Shown here: piece after piece, positions 1 through 7,540 of the stretch | Numbering within the stretch: position 1 is the stretch's first letter | Layout: each line of letters starts with the position of its first letter | Assembly (NCBI GenBank): GCA_045602025.1 | Contig: JAZSAT010000031.1 | Coordinates: 1-36,606, forward strand | Direction: 5' to 3' | Length of the DNA stretch: 36,606 bases | Source: RGIG5579 sp045602025 | GTDB taxonomy: Bacteria; Bacillota; Clostridia; Oscillospirales; SIG627 | Notes under the pieces: generated by a model | What the model saw: only the letters and a program-made list of their open reading frames with translations | What the model was told of the DNA's origin: nothing | Databases searched by the model: none | Program-made: the position numbers and the translations under genes

Positions 1-36
1 AAAAAATGCAATGGGATTAGCAAGAATCTTCTTCAT
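1..36 (-). CDS. Start of a truncated gene running off the left edge
   Basis: On the minus strand an ATG at 36-34 opens a frame without stops to the window edge, reading MKKILANPIAFF. An AAAGGA ribosome binding site lies 8 bases upstream of it. An earlier ATG at 41-39 stops after two codons. The gene would follow the DUF2500-like gene by 16 bases, so it is probably in the same transcript. The lysines followed by hydrophobic residues would fit a signal peptide or membrane anchor, but twelve residues cannot identify the product. Confidence 0.4.
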   Translation of the reverse strand, partial: MKKILANPIAFF

Positions 37-52
37 GTCATATGTCCTTTCT

Positions 53-430
53 TCAAATTGAAGTATTATTAAACTCTGTTAGTATATTATTTTTGAATTT
101 TATATCGCCAACATCGCCAACGATAATTTTTTCATAAATCTCTGCTTTGGATGTTTTTAAAACCAAGCGTGTGCCATCTTCTTTTTGAAAAATAAGTGTA
201 CACCTATAGCCTCTTACCGGTGCGCCAACGGTGCCACCTATCGCTACCATATCTCCCAATTCTTTTGAAATAACTTTTAAGCCGGATTCTGTTTTTTTCT
301 CAGTGCTTTCATACTCGGATTTTGCACAACTGTAAGAGTAATAATAGTAAATTAAAAAGATTACAGCTGCAATAGCAAAAATTAAAATTAACGGTGCCAA
401 ATCCATACTTGTTAAATCATCAATAGACAT
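53..430 (-). CDS. Small membrane-anchored protein, DUF2500-like
   Basis: A 125-residue protein with one N-terminal membrane segment (about residues 11-32, rich in Leu, Ile, Ala and Tyr) and a short soluble C-terminal domain. The C-terminal part, with a Tyr-Arg-Cys-Thr-Leu-Ile-Phe strand, an E-D-G-T-R turn and a late G-D-V-G-D-I-K-F-K stretch, resembles the DUF2500 family of small bacterial membrane proteins. That match is from memory of the family pattern and is tentative. No biochemical function is established. The start is supported by an AAAGGAG site about 10 bases upstream. It lies downstream of the minus-strand structured RNA; no convincing promoter of its own is visible, so it may depend on read-through. 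Confidence 0.7.
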   Translation of the reverse strand: MSIDDLTSMDLAPLILIFAIAAVIFLIYYYYSYSCAKSEYESTEKKTESGLKVISKELGDMVAIGGTVGAPVRGYRCTLIFQKEDGTRLVLKTSKAEIYEKIIVGDVGDIKFKNNILTEFNNTSI

Positions 431-452
431 AATTAAGAATCTCCTTTATATT

Positions 453-511
453 TTTTGCGAATTTAGTTTTATTTACCTCCTTCTTTTAGTCACTTTTAAA
501 TCTTCGCAAAA
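453..511 (-). promoter_or_regulatory. Long-loop inverted repeat holding a spare Shine-Dalgarno
   Basis: Nine bases at 453-461 (ttttgcgaa) are the exact reverse complement of 503-511. The 41-base loop contains, on the minus strand, a perfect AAGGAGGT at 482-475 that precedes no usable start codon. The element sits in the leader of the DUF2500-like gene and its outer arm touches the T-tract of the upstream RNA's terminator. A regulatory role is inferred only. Confidence 0.3.
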
Positions 512-542
512 TAAAAAAGTGCGACAACCGAAGTTATCGCAC
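511..542 (-). terminator. Rho-independent terminator of the 6S-like RNA
   Basis: On the minus strand a 10-bp stem (542-533 with 528-519, one U-G wobble) closed by a UUCG tetraloop (532-529) is followed by TTTTTT and a further T-rich stretch. The wobble pair exists only when read from the minus strand; the plus-strand version has a C-A mismatch. This fixes the direction of transcription. Confidence 0.85.
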
Positions 543-731
543 CGAAAAATGCAAACCCCGATTGTTGTCACACAAAACTTAACAAGCAGTAAGAAAACTC
601 AACTTATTTGCCAAGTGGGAATCTGCATTTTTACCAAATTCATTATTGACAAATAAGCATAGGGATAAGACTCCCCATAAAAAAATAGAGAGCTTTCTCA
701 AATTACTTGTTAATTAAATTTTGTGTGACAA
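513..731 (-). ncRNA. ssrS: Candidate 6S RNA (6S-like structured RNA)
   Basis: This intergenic stretch has no protein reading frame but carries a full minus-strand transcription unit: a strong promoter, a predicted start near 729, and a terminator at 542-513. The 5' end (731-719) pairs perfectly over 13 bases with 565-577, and the stem continues with 8 more pairs (713-706 with 579-586). Inside lie a large weakly paired region (587-602 against 658-705) and an upper stem (603-610 with 650-657, 8 perfect pairs). Long end-pairing, a central bubble and an apical stem of about 170-215 nt is the hallmark of 6S RNA, which mimics an open promoter and sequesters sigma-A RNA polymerase. The assignment rests on shape and size, not sequence match; another structured regulatory RNA is possible. 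Confidence 0.6.
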
Positions 732-735
732 GCGT

Positions 736-764
736 ATTATATCAAAAAATCGGATTTTTTGCAA
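736..764 (-). promoter_or_regulatory. Promoter of the 6S-like RNA
   Basis: On the minus strand, TTGCAA (764-759) and TATAAT (741-736) are separated by 17 bases, a near-consensus sigma-A promoter. The expected start is about base 729, at the beginning of the end-pairing stem. No open reading frame with a ribosome binding site follows before the terminator. Confidence 0.75.
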
Positions 765-820
765 CTATTAACGAAATTTTTTTACAAAGTATACAAGTAT
801 GATAAAAATAAATGCGTACA

Positions 821-850
821 AAAAAAGACTTGCTTTCGCAAGTCTTTTTT
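821..850 (-). terminator. Terminator of the rhamnose operon
   Basis: A 13-bp perfect hairpin (821-833 with 838-850, loop 834-837) begins directly after the rhamnosidase stop codon. Read on the minus strand it ends in a run of six T. The arms are A/T symmetric, so it would also terminate plus-strand transcription. Confidence 0.85.
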
Positions 851-854
851 GTTT

Positions 855-3104
855 TTATGCTTTTTTCAGACGGAAAATGTGGGTGTTTCCTTCTTTTTCT
901 TCGGAGAGCACTTCCATTTCGGGGAAGGAAAAATCTCTTTCCATCTGTTCGGGAAGGGTTACCTTATACTCAAACACACCTTTTTCCACCTTCCAAGAGA
1001 TCTCGATCTTGCCGTTTGCGGAATCGTAATATCCCTTGGCGGAAGTGATCGAGCCGTCGTGGCAGAAATAAGGAATGAGAGAAACCTTCTCAAAACCGGG
1101 TTTATCCGTATGAGAACGGATACCGAGCACATACTCATACATCCATTCCACACAGGAACCGAGAGAATAGTGGTTGAAGGAGTTCATGCCCTTACGGATT
1201 CCGTTTTTCTCGGTGTAGCTGTCCCATCTTTCCCAAATGGTGGGGGCACCGTTCTTAATGAAATAGCCCCAACCGGGATATTCTTCATTCACGATCAATT
1301 GATATGCAATATGGGAGAGCCCCACATCACAAAGGGCGGGAAGAAGGAAGCGGATACCGAGGAAGCCACAGGTGAGCTTTCCGTCATCCTCACGGAACTT
1401 TCTCTCAAGCTGCTTTCTTGCATTTTCCTTGGTGATGAAGCCAAATTTATAAGCAATTACATAGCAGCTTTGGGTATCACTCTTGATAATGCCTCTGGCA
1501 TTGATCAGATTGTCGTTGAATGCCTGCTTGATCTTTTCATAAAGGGCCTCGTAACGCTCGGTCTCAAAATCCCCTACTGCGCGGCAAAGCTCTGCACAGT
1601 CAAAGGCTGCTCTGCCGTAAAAGAGGGTGGAGATCACATTGATATCGGAAGGCTCTTTTGCAAACAGCCAATCTCCGTAAGTATAGCTGCAAGTGCTTCT
1701 CACGCCTTCGGGACAGGTGCTTTCGTAATAGTCCAAAACACGCTTGATCGCCTGAAGGTTATCGCGAATGATCTTTTTGTCACCGTAGGTACGGTAATGA
1801 CAGTACGGGATCTCCGCAATGGCTTCACACCAGCCTGCCGCGGGACCAAAGCCTACATAACTGTAGAAGCCGATATGAGGAAGGGGCGCAACTGCGGGAA
1901 CCACACCGTTGCCAAGCTGTGCGTCACGCACATCCGCAAGATATTTTTCATAAAACACCTTGCTGTCCATATTATACATGGCAGTCTGGGCAAAGGTCTG
2001 TGCATCGGCAGTCCAGCCGAGTCTCTCATCTCTCTGAGGACAGTCGGTGGGAACACCGAGGAAGTTATCTCTCTGACTCCAAAGAACATTGGAGAAGATC
2101 TGATTGACAAGAGGGTTGGAACAAGAAAATTCACCGGATTTTGCAAGGTCGGAATACATTGCTTCCGCTACGACGTTCATAACCTCTACATTTCCTTCGG
2201 TGGTGATCTCCGCAAAGCGGAAGCCGTGGAAGGTAAAGAGAGGACGGAATTCCTCTTCTCCCTCACCGGAAAGAATGTAGGTATCGGTGGCCTCTGCCTT
2301 GCGAAGGTTTTCCGTATAGACCTTTCCGTCTACAAAGAGCTCTCCGTGACGGAGGATGATCTTCGCTCCGCTTTCGCCCTTTACTTTAACTCGCAAAACG
2401 CCTGCGATGTTCTGAGAAACATCATACACGGTAAGATTGCCTTCTTGCTTGATCACCTCGGGAGTAAAGGTGTGCTTTACCACAATGGGATTAAGCTTCA
2501 TTTCCTCCAGGTAAATGTTTCTGGGAAAACGGAAGGGATCCTCCACCGCGCGATCCCATTTGGAATCGTCATAATCATAGGTAGAAAAATCGCCGAGGGA
2601 CATTCTGTGGTCCACATATTCACCCATATAAATGTCGGATCTGCGGATCTCGCCTTGGGTTGCAAGCCAGGAATCGTCTGTATTGACTACATCCCCTTCT
2701 CCGTTCTCATACTCGATCACGATCTGAGCACAAAACTGGATCTGGTCCGAGTAGCTTGTGCGCTTAAAGGTGGTAGTAGAGCCTATATGACCTACTGCCC
2801 AGCCGTCTGCCAGAACAACACCGATGGCATTGTTTCCTTGCAGAAAGGGAGTAATATCGTAACGCATAAAGGGAATTTTTTTGTTGTAGTCCACCCAGCC
2901 GGGAGAAAGATAGTCGTTTGAGATCTCCTTGCCGTTTACATAGATCTTATAAACACCGAGGGCTGCCGCCAGAAGCTCAGCCTTTTTTACTGCGCCTTTG
3001 GGGGTAAACTTCTTTCTGAAATAAGGGGCGGGGTTGCCATATTTTGCATCGATCCCCTTATATTCGCCGGTTTCATAGGTGATCCATTTTGCATTAAAGT
3101 GCAT
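855..3104 (-). CDS. Alpha-L-rhamnosidase (GH78), cytoplasmic
   Basis: A 749-residue enzyme expected to release L-rhamnose from the non-reducing end of glycosides. The family signature TDCPQRDERLGW lies at residues 353-364, followed by the (alpha/alpha)6-barrel region. The second conserved carboxylate motif, NHYSLGSCVEW, is at 644-654, in the position of the family's general base. The N-terminal third (about 30-240) looks like the beta-sandwich domains usual for GH78. There is no signal peptide, so it should act on small rhamnosides taken into the cell. It is the last gene of the rhamnose operon, 17 bases after the PHP gene, with AAAGGAG upstream of the ATG. Exact substrate cannot be read from the sequence. 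Confidence 0.93.
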   Translation of the reverse strand: MHFNAKWITYETGEYKGIDAKYGNPAPYFRKKFTPKGAVKKAELLAAALGVYKIYVNGKEISNDYLSPGWVDYNKKIPFMRYDITPFLQGNNAIGVVLADGWAVGHIGSTTTFKRTSYSDQIQFCAQIVIEYENGEGDVVNTDDSWLATQGEIRRSDIYMGEYVDHRMSLGDFSTYDYDDSKWDRAVEDPFRFPRNIYLEEMKLNPIVVKHTFTPEVIKQEGNLTVYDVSQNIAGVLRVKVKGESGAKIILRHGELFVDGKVYTENLRKAEATDTYILSGEGEEEFRPLFTFHGFRFAEITTEGNVEVMNVVAEAMYSDLAKSGEFSCSNPLVNQIFSNVLWSQRDNFLGVPTDCPQRDERLGWTADAQTFAQTAMYNMDSKVFYEKYLADVRDAQLGNGVVPAVAPLPHIGFYSYVGFGPAAGWCEAIAEIPYCHYRTYGDKKIIRDNLQAIKRVLDYYESTCPEGVRSTCSYTYGDWLFAKEPSDINVISTLFYGRAAFDCAELCRAVGDFETERYEALYEKIKQAFNDNLINARGIIKSDTQSCYVIAYKFGFITKENARKQLERKFREDDGKLTCGFLGIRFLLPALCDVGLSHIAYQLIVNEEYPGWGYFIKNGAPTIWERWDSYTEKNGIRKGMNSFNHYSLGSCVEWMYEYVLGIRSHTDKPGFEKVSLIPYFCHDGSITSAKGYYDSANGKIEISWKVEKGVFEYKVTLPEQMERDFSFPEMEVLSEEKEGNTHIFRLKKA

Positions 3105-3121
3105 AATAACTCCTTTTTCGA

Positions 3122-4306
3122 TCAGCGAAACATTTCCTTATATTTTTCCTTGGCACCTTCAAAGTCAACCGATGCCATTTCCTCATAACCGATGAGGGTA
3201 TAGGTTGCATCGATCAGGTGATGGAACTTAGGATCGTCAAGTGCCTTGCAACGGAAGGACTGACGGGGAGAGTTGATATCCTCACCGCTGATCTGGAAGA
3301 AGCCGTGCTCCTCGCAAAGAGCAGTCAGTCTTGCAAGCTGTTCGGGTGTATTACGGGTAGGCATATAGGTGATGGCATCAAAACCATACTCCTTGATCAC
3401 ATCGATCAGGGTGTCCAGATAGTCATCCTCAAATTTCTGAGTCTTCTTATCGCCGGTAACGGAGTTTCCGACATCGCCGAGATATGCGTAAGCGGCAACA
3501 CCGCCGTACTTATGTACCATTGCCACAAAATCTGCAACCTTGGGGCATTCATCGGTAGCATCAATGTAGAATTTCTCTACCATATTGCTCTTGAGTGCGC
3601 CGAGGATGTCGTAAGCGTAGAAATCGGGAGTTTCGTTGCCTGCCGCGATCTGCGCCTGAACCTTTTCGGGGATGGCAAGGCCCATTTCCTTGGTGAGGAA
3701 GTTCAAAACCTTTTCGGGGCTGTCATAACGGGCGATGATCTTCTTTGCAAGAGCATAGAGAATATGACGCTCGGTTACGGAACCGCCCTTGTGGTAGTTG
3801 GAAAGAGGCAGAACATCTTCATCAAAATCAAGGCTGAGGCCATAGGGAGAAACCAGCTCGGTGATGTTTTTGCACATCTTGCGGTTACGCTCATTTCTCT
3901 TTTCACGGTAAGGAGCAAGGAATGCATCTACCGCGTCAATATTCTGATGAGGAATGCCGTGCATAGTCACATAAGCTACGCTCTTCTGGTCGGGGTTGTT
4001 GATGCGAAGACCGTTGAGCTTGGTCATGGACATATCCACGCGGCATTCTACACCGCAGGTCACAGGCATACCGAGAACAGCAGCTGCCTCGATAAACTCT
4101 TTTGCGCCTGCAGCGGAATCATGATCCATAATACCTGCGGTCTTCAGGCCATTTTTCCAAGCCATATAAACAGCAGCGGTGGGATCGTAGGGAGAGAAGG
4201 AATAGGTGGTATGGATATGATTGTTCACATAGATCGTATCCTCGGGTGCGGGGAGAAGCCCCGCATCCACCTTTTCCTTAATTTCTTTCAGTTCCTGAAT
4301 GGTCAT
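3122..4306 (-). CDS. PHP-domain metal-dependent phosphoesterase-like protein
   Basis: 394 residues with PHP-superfamily metal-binding motifs: HIH at residues 30-32, a downstream DHD, a GVECRVD segment and a conserved MHG. PHP proteins include histidinol phosphatases and nucleotide or sugar phosphoesterases. It lies 11 bases after the aldolase/dehydrogenase gene and just before the rhamnosidase, with a strong AAGGAGG site, so it is translated from the rhamnose mRNA. A role on a phosphorylated intermediate such as rhamnulose-1-phosphate is plausible from context but not shown. The family is confident; the substrate is unknown. Confidence 0.85.
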   Translation of the reverse strand: MTIQELKEIKEKVDAGLLPAPEDTIYVNNHIHTTYSFSPYDPTAAVYMAWKNGLKTAGIMDHDSAAGAKEFIEAAAVLGMPVTCGVECRVDMSMTKLNGLRINNPDQKSVAYVTMHGIPHQNIDAVDAFLAPYREKRNERNRKMCKNITELVSPYGLSLDFDEDVLPLSNYHKGGSVTERHILYALAKKIIARYDSPEKVLNFLTKEMGLAIPEKVQAQIAAGNETPDFYAYDILGALKSNMVEKFYIDATDECPKVADFVAMVHKYGGVAAYAYLGDVGNSVTGDKKTQKFEDDYLDTLIDVIKEYGFDAITYMPTRNTPEQLARLTALCEEHGFFQISGEDINSPRQSFRCKALDDPKFHHLIDATYTLIGYEEMASVDFEGAKEKYKEMFR

Positions 4307-4317
4307 AATTTGCCTCC

Positions 4318-6243
4318 TTATTTCAGCATTTCCTGTCCGCCGGTAACAGGTACAGCCTGACCGGTTTCGTAGGTCTGCTCAACGATATAGAAGATTGCAC
4401 GGGCAACGTCGATGGGGAGACAGCCTCTGTTCAGAGGAACCTTGGATTCGTAGAAGCGACGAACATCGTCTACATTCTTTGCACCGGGAACCTTGCCTGC
4501 GTTCAGATACTGAACGAAGAGTCCTCTTTCGGGGTCGGACCACAGGGGGCCGTCAAGGAAGTTACCGGGGCAGATGGCATTTACTTTGATGTTATCGGGA
4601 GCAAGCTCCATTGCAAAGGACTGAGTAAGACCGATGCCGCCGAACTTAGAGCCTGCATAAGCAAAGTTCTTGTTGGAGCCGGCAAGACCGGACTTAGAGT
4701 TGATGGAGATGATATCCATCATATAATCGGGAGCATATTTATGCTGAAGCTGCATCACATAGGAAGCATACTTTGTGCAAAGGAAAAAGCCTGTATAGTT
4801 TACTGCGGTTACAAGCTCGAAGGTGGGCTTTGTCATCTCCTTCAGAGAGCCTGCTTTTGCAATACCTGCGTTGCTGACAAAAATGTCAATACCGCCGAAA
4901 TGAGCGGTGATGGCTTCTACCATTGCTTTTACGGAATCCTCGTCGGAAACATTGGCGAAAGCTGCAAAGCCTGCATCGCCGTATTCATTTGCTGCAGCCT
5001 GAGCACCTTCCATGTTCATATCTACAATAGCAACATACGCGCCTTCTTCGAACATAGCATCGGCAATACCTTTACCGAAGCCCTGTGCGCCGCCGGTAAC
5101 AACAGCAACCTTGTTTGCAAGTCTCTTTGCTGCGCCGCCTGCAAGGCTTACCTTGGAGCGATAGCTTTCTACTTCCCAGTTAACGATAAAGTCAATGAGG
5201 AATTTGGGCATGGGAGATACGCCGCCAAAGGATTTGGTATATGCACAAACCTTGATGGCGTCAAGCATAACGATCTGTGCGGTAACAGCCTCTTTCATGG
5301 TCATACCGCAGGAGAACATACCCAGATCCTTTACAAAAACGATCTTGGGCTTGTAGCCGTTTTCTGCTACGAATGCGTCAAAAGCAGCCTTGATGCCGTC
5401 TCCGTCCACATCTGCAGGAAGAGAGAGCTGTTTTGCCTTTGCATAAACGATGTGGTCGGGAGAAAGGCTTTCGGTTGCGGGATCGTATGCAAGCACTTCG
5501 GGGCAAACGGTAAATTTCACGGTTGCGGGCTGATTTTCACCGTAGAGCATACGGATGACGGGGCTAATGGATGCAACCTTGGATACATCGTATTCCATCT
5601 CTGCCATTTCGGGCTGCTTTGCGATTGCCTTTTCCAGCGTATCCATTACACGGGAAGCCAGTGCATCCAATTCTTCAGTGGTATCACCTGCATAAAAGAT
5701 ACCGTGGTTCTGAAGGAAGAGGAGCTGGCAGTCCTTGCCGGTAGCAGCCTTGTATGCTTCCATCTTCTTCTTGCATTCCAAAGCGAGGATGTAACCAGGC
5801 TTGCAAGCGTCAACCCAAACAGCATCGGGGAAGAGCTTTGTCATTGCCTTTTCTGCTTCCTTGGAACAGGTAATGCCGTTTACGATAGCGGGATGTACAT
5901 GAAGAATGTACTTCTGGGGGAACAGATCGTGGAGAAGAGTCTCAACGGAGGGACGGCGAGTCTCACCTTTGATTCTTGCATCCATCATATCCTGAAGAAC
6001 GGCAGCCTCACGGGCAGCTTCTTCTTCGGGGTATGCGGCAGACCACATCTGGCCCAGTGCTTTTCTTTCCAGAACTACGAAATCTTCGGGCTTAATGGTA
6101 GCCAGTGCGGTACCGGAGCCTTTTACCCAAAGACGGTCCTCAGACTTAAAGGAGGTGTTTCCGCCGCCTGCAAGAACGAATGCAGGATTGGCACCGTATT
6201 TATTGGACATTGCCGCAAGGGCGGCAAGAGATTCGGTATACAT
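4318..6243 (-). CDS. rhaE: Rhamnulose-1-phosphate aldolase / lactaldehyde dehydrogenase fusion
   Basis: 641 residues in two domains. The N-terminal half is a class II (zinc) aldolase: an AGGGNTSFK phosphate-binding loop near residue 26 and the metal-binding HVHP ("YILHVHPAI") near residue 115. The C-terminal half (from about residue 375) is a short-chain dehydrogenase with the cofactor loop TGGAQGFGKG, an NAG motif, the catalytic Ser in ISINSKSG and the YAGSK Tyr-x3-Lys pair. The family (YuxG/RhaEW type) cleaves rhamnulose-1-phosphate to DHAP and L-lactaldehyde and oxidises the latter to lactate. Its place between rhaA and the rhamnosidase gene supports this. It has a strong AAGGAGG site and lies 12 bases after the dehydrogenase gene. 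Confidence 0.92.
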   Translation of the reverse strand: MYTESLAALAAMSNKYGANPAFVLAGGGNTSFKSEDRLWVKGSGTALATIKPEDFVVLERKALGQMWSAAYPEEEAAREAAVLQDMMDARIKGETRRPSVETLLHDLFPQKYILHVHPAIVNGITCSKEAEKAMTKLFPDAVWVDACKPGYILALECKKKMEAYKAATGKDCQLLFLQNHGIFYAGDTTEELDALASRVMDTLEKAIAKQPEMAEMEYDVSKVASISPVIRMLYGENQPATVKFTVCPEVLAYDPATESLSPDHIVYAKAKQLSLPADVDGDGIKAAFDAFVAENGYKPKIVFVKDLGMFSCGMTMKEAVTAQIVMLDAIKVCAYTKSFGGVSPMPKFLIDFIVNWEVESYRSKVSLAGGAAKRLANKVAVVTGGAQGFGKGIADAMFEEGAYVAIVDMNMEGAQAAANEYGDAGFAAFANVSDEDSVKAMVEAITAHFGGIDIFVSNAGIAKAGSLKEMTKPTFELVTAVNYTGFFLCTKYASYVMQLQHKYAPDYMMDIISINSKSGLAGSNKNFAYAGSKFGGIGLTQSFAMELAPDNIKVNAICPGNFLDGPLWSDPERGLFVQYLNAGKVPGAKNVDDVRRFYESKVPLNRGCLPIDVARAIFYIVEQTYETGQAVPVTGGQEMLK

Positions 6244-6255
6244 GTTTCTTCCTCC

Positions 6256-7518
6256 TTAGATTTCTTTTGCGTTTGCAAGAACGTACTTTTCTGCTTCCAG
6301 GTTCCACAGATTCTTATGACGCTGGCAGATCTCGCAAAGGTCAGCATAGAACTTATCGGTCTTTGCAAGCTCAGGAAGATCGGCGATGGCAAAGAGAGGC
6401 ATATCCTTGTTGGTGTAGATAAGCTTCTTACCGCCGGGGATCTTGTCGAGGTTGAGAATGGTATCAGCAGCTACATTCAGACCGCCTACATGGGTTACCA
6501 TAGAAGCGGGGTTGATCTCGCCTTTTTCCATCATGGAAAGGGACTCTCTCATATCATCGGTATTACCGCCGGAGGTACCTACAAGGTGAGTGGAAGCGTA
6601 GTGAACATTGTAGAAGTTGAACATTGCAGAAAAATCGGTCTTGGTAGGACCTGCAAAGAAGTTGAGACAGCCGTCTCTGCCGAGGATGGCGTCACTCTGT
6701 TCAACAACTGCACGAACGGGAGCCATACAGAATACATCGTCATAGCCTTCGCCGTCGGTAAGGGACAGGAGGTACTCAACGGGATTTTCTACTTCAGCGG
6801 TGTTAACATAAACAAGCTTTACACCCTTGGAAGCAGCGTATTCTTCGGTAAGGATCTCTTTTGCACGAGCGATTCTTGCAGCGTCAATATCGGTAACAAC
6901 TACGAGAGAAGGCTTTCTGTCGCAGCCGATTGCATAGTCGATAGCACCGAGACCCATAGGTCCTACACCTGCAAGAATTGCAAGCTTACCGCCTTCGCGG
7001 ATACCCATTTCGTGAACGTAGCTACCGTTTTTGGTGTGGTAGTTTGCGTGATAACCGCCAACAATACAGGAAACAGGCTCGGAGAGAGAGCCGTAGAAGA
7101 ATGCTTCACCGTTGTAAGGAAGCAAACAGTCGCACTCCATAACTTCGTTGGGGATGAGAATGTAGGTAGCGTTACCGCCTACAAATTCGTAGGAATAACC
7201 GGGAGCCCACAGGGTACCCTTGTAGTTGAGAGCGGTCTGCATGGTGAATCTGTCACCGGGCTTGAATTTGTGAGCCCATTTTGCGCCTACCTTTACGATC
7301 TCGCCGCACATTTCATGACCGATGATGGGGGGATGCTGATCGATATCGTCGTGTACTCTCTTGTGGTCGGAGCCCTGAAGAGCTGCCTTGTGGGAGGACA
7401 TACAAATGCTGTTGGAAATAACATGGGCGAGGATCTCGTCTTCACCCATCTGGGGAAGTTCGAACTCCTCAAGTCTTAAATCACTTTTGCCGCGAAGGCG
7501 AATTGCTTTTGTTTTCAT
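6256..7518 (-). CDS. Zinc-type alcohol/polyol dehydrogenase of the rhamnose operon (SorE-like)
   Basis: A 420-residue medium-chain dehydrogenase. A GHE zinc motif follows an early Cys (ICMSSHK), a Rossmann fold begins at GVGPMGLGAID, and an acidic TDID at the end of its second strand suggests NAD(H). The structural-zinc Cys4 lobe of classical alcohol dehydrogenases is not evident. The protein resembles L-sorbose-1-phosphate reductase-like enzymes. The ATG at 7518 is chosen because AAGGAG lies 9 bases upstream; an in-frame ATG at 7590 would add 24 residues overlapping the end of rhaA. With a lactaldehyde dehydrogenase already fused to the aldolase, it may reduce L-lactaldehyde to 1,2-propanediol or act on another sugar phosphate; this is unresolved. 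Confidence 0.85.
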   Translation of the reverse strand: MKTKAIRLRGKSDLRLEEFELPQMGEDEILAHVISNSICMSSHKAALQGSDHKRVHDDIDQHPPIIGHEMCGEIVKVGAKWAHKFKPGDRFTMQTALNYKGTLWAPGYSYEFVGGNATYILIPNEVMECDCLLPYNGEAFFYGSLSEPVSCIVGGYHANYHTKNGSYVHEMGIREGGKLAILAGVGPMGLGAIDYAIGCDRKPSLVVVTDIDAARIARAKEILTEEYAASKGVKLVYVNTAEVENPVEYLLSLTDGEGYDDVFCMAPVRAVVEQSDAILGRDGCLNFFAGPTKTDFSAMFNFYNVHYASTHLVGTSGGNTDDMRESLSMMEKGEINPASMVTHVGGLNVAADTILNLDKIPGGKKLIYTNKDMPLFAIADLPELAKTDKFYADLCEICQRHKNLWNLEAEKYVLANAKEI

Positions 7519-7540
7519 TGTTTTAATCTCCTTTTTGTGT

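Noticed and set aside
431..850. T-box, tmRNA or SRP RNA as the identity of the structured RNA
   Set aside because: There is no T-box sequence (TGGNACCGCG), no tag-peptide frame or tRNA-like ends, and no SRP-type tetraloop domain; the long end-pairing with a central bubble fits 6S RNA better.
759..2921. A 720-codon open frame on the plus strand opposite the rhamnosidase gene
   Set aside because: Antisense to a GH78 gene with intact motifs; it begins inside the promoter of the minus-strand RNA and crosses the operon terminator, and shows no recognisable domain.
4741..7479. A 912-codon open frame on the plus strand, antisense to the aldolase/dehydrogenase and alcohol dehydrogenase genes
   Set aside because: It lies opposite two well-supported genes, has no ribosome binding site or promoter, and its translation is rich in Cys, His and Val without any domain, as expected from the reverse complement of biased codons.
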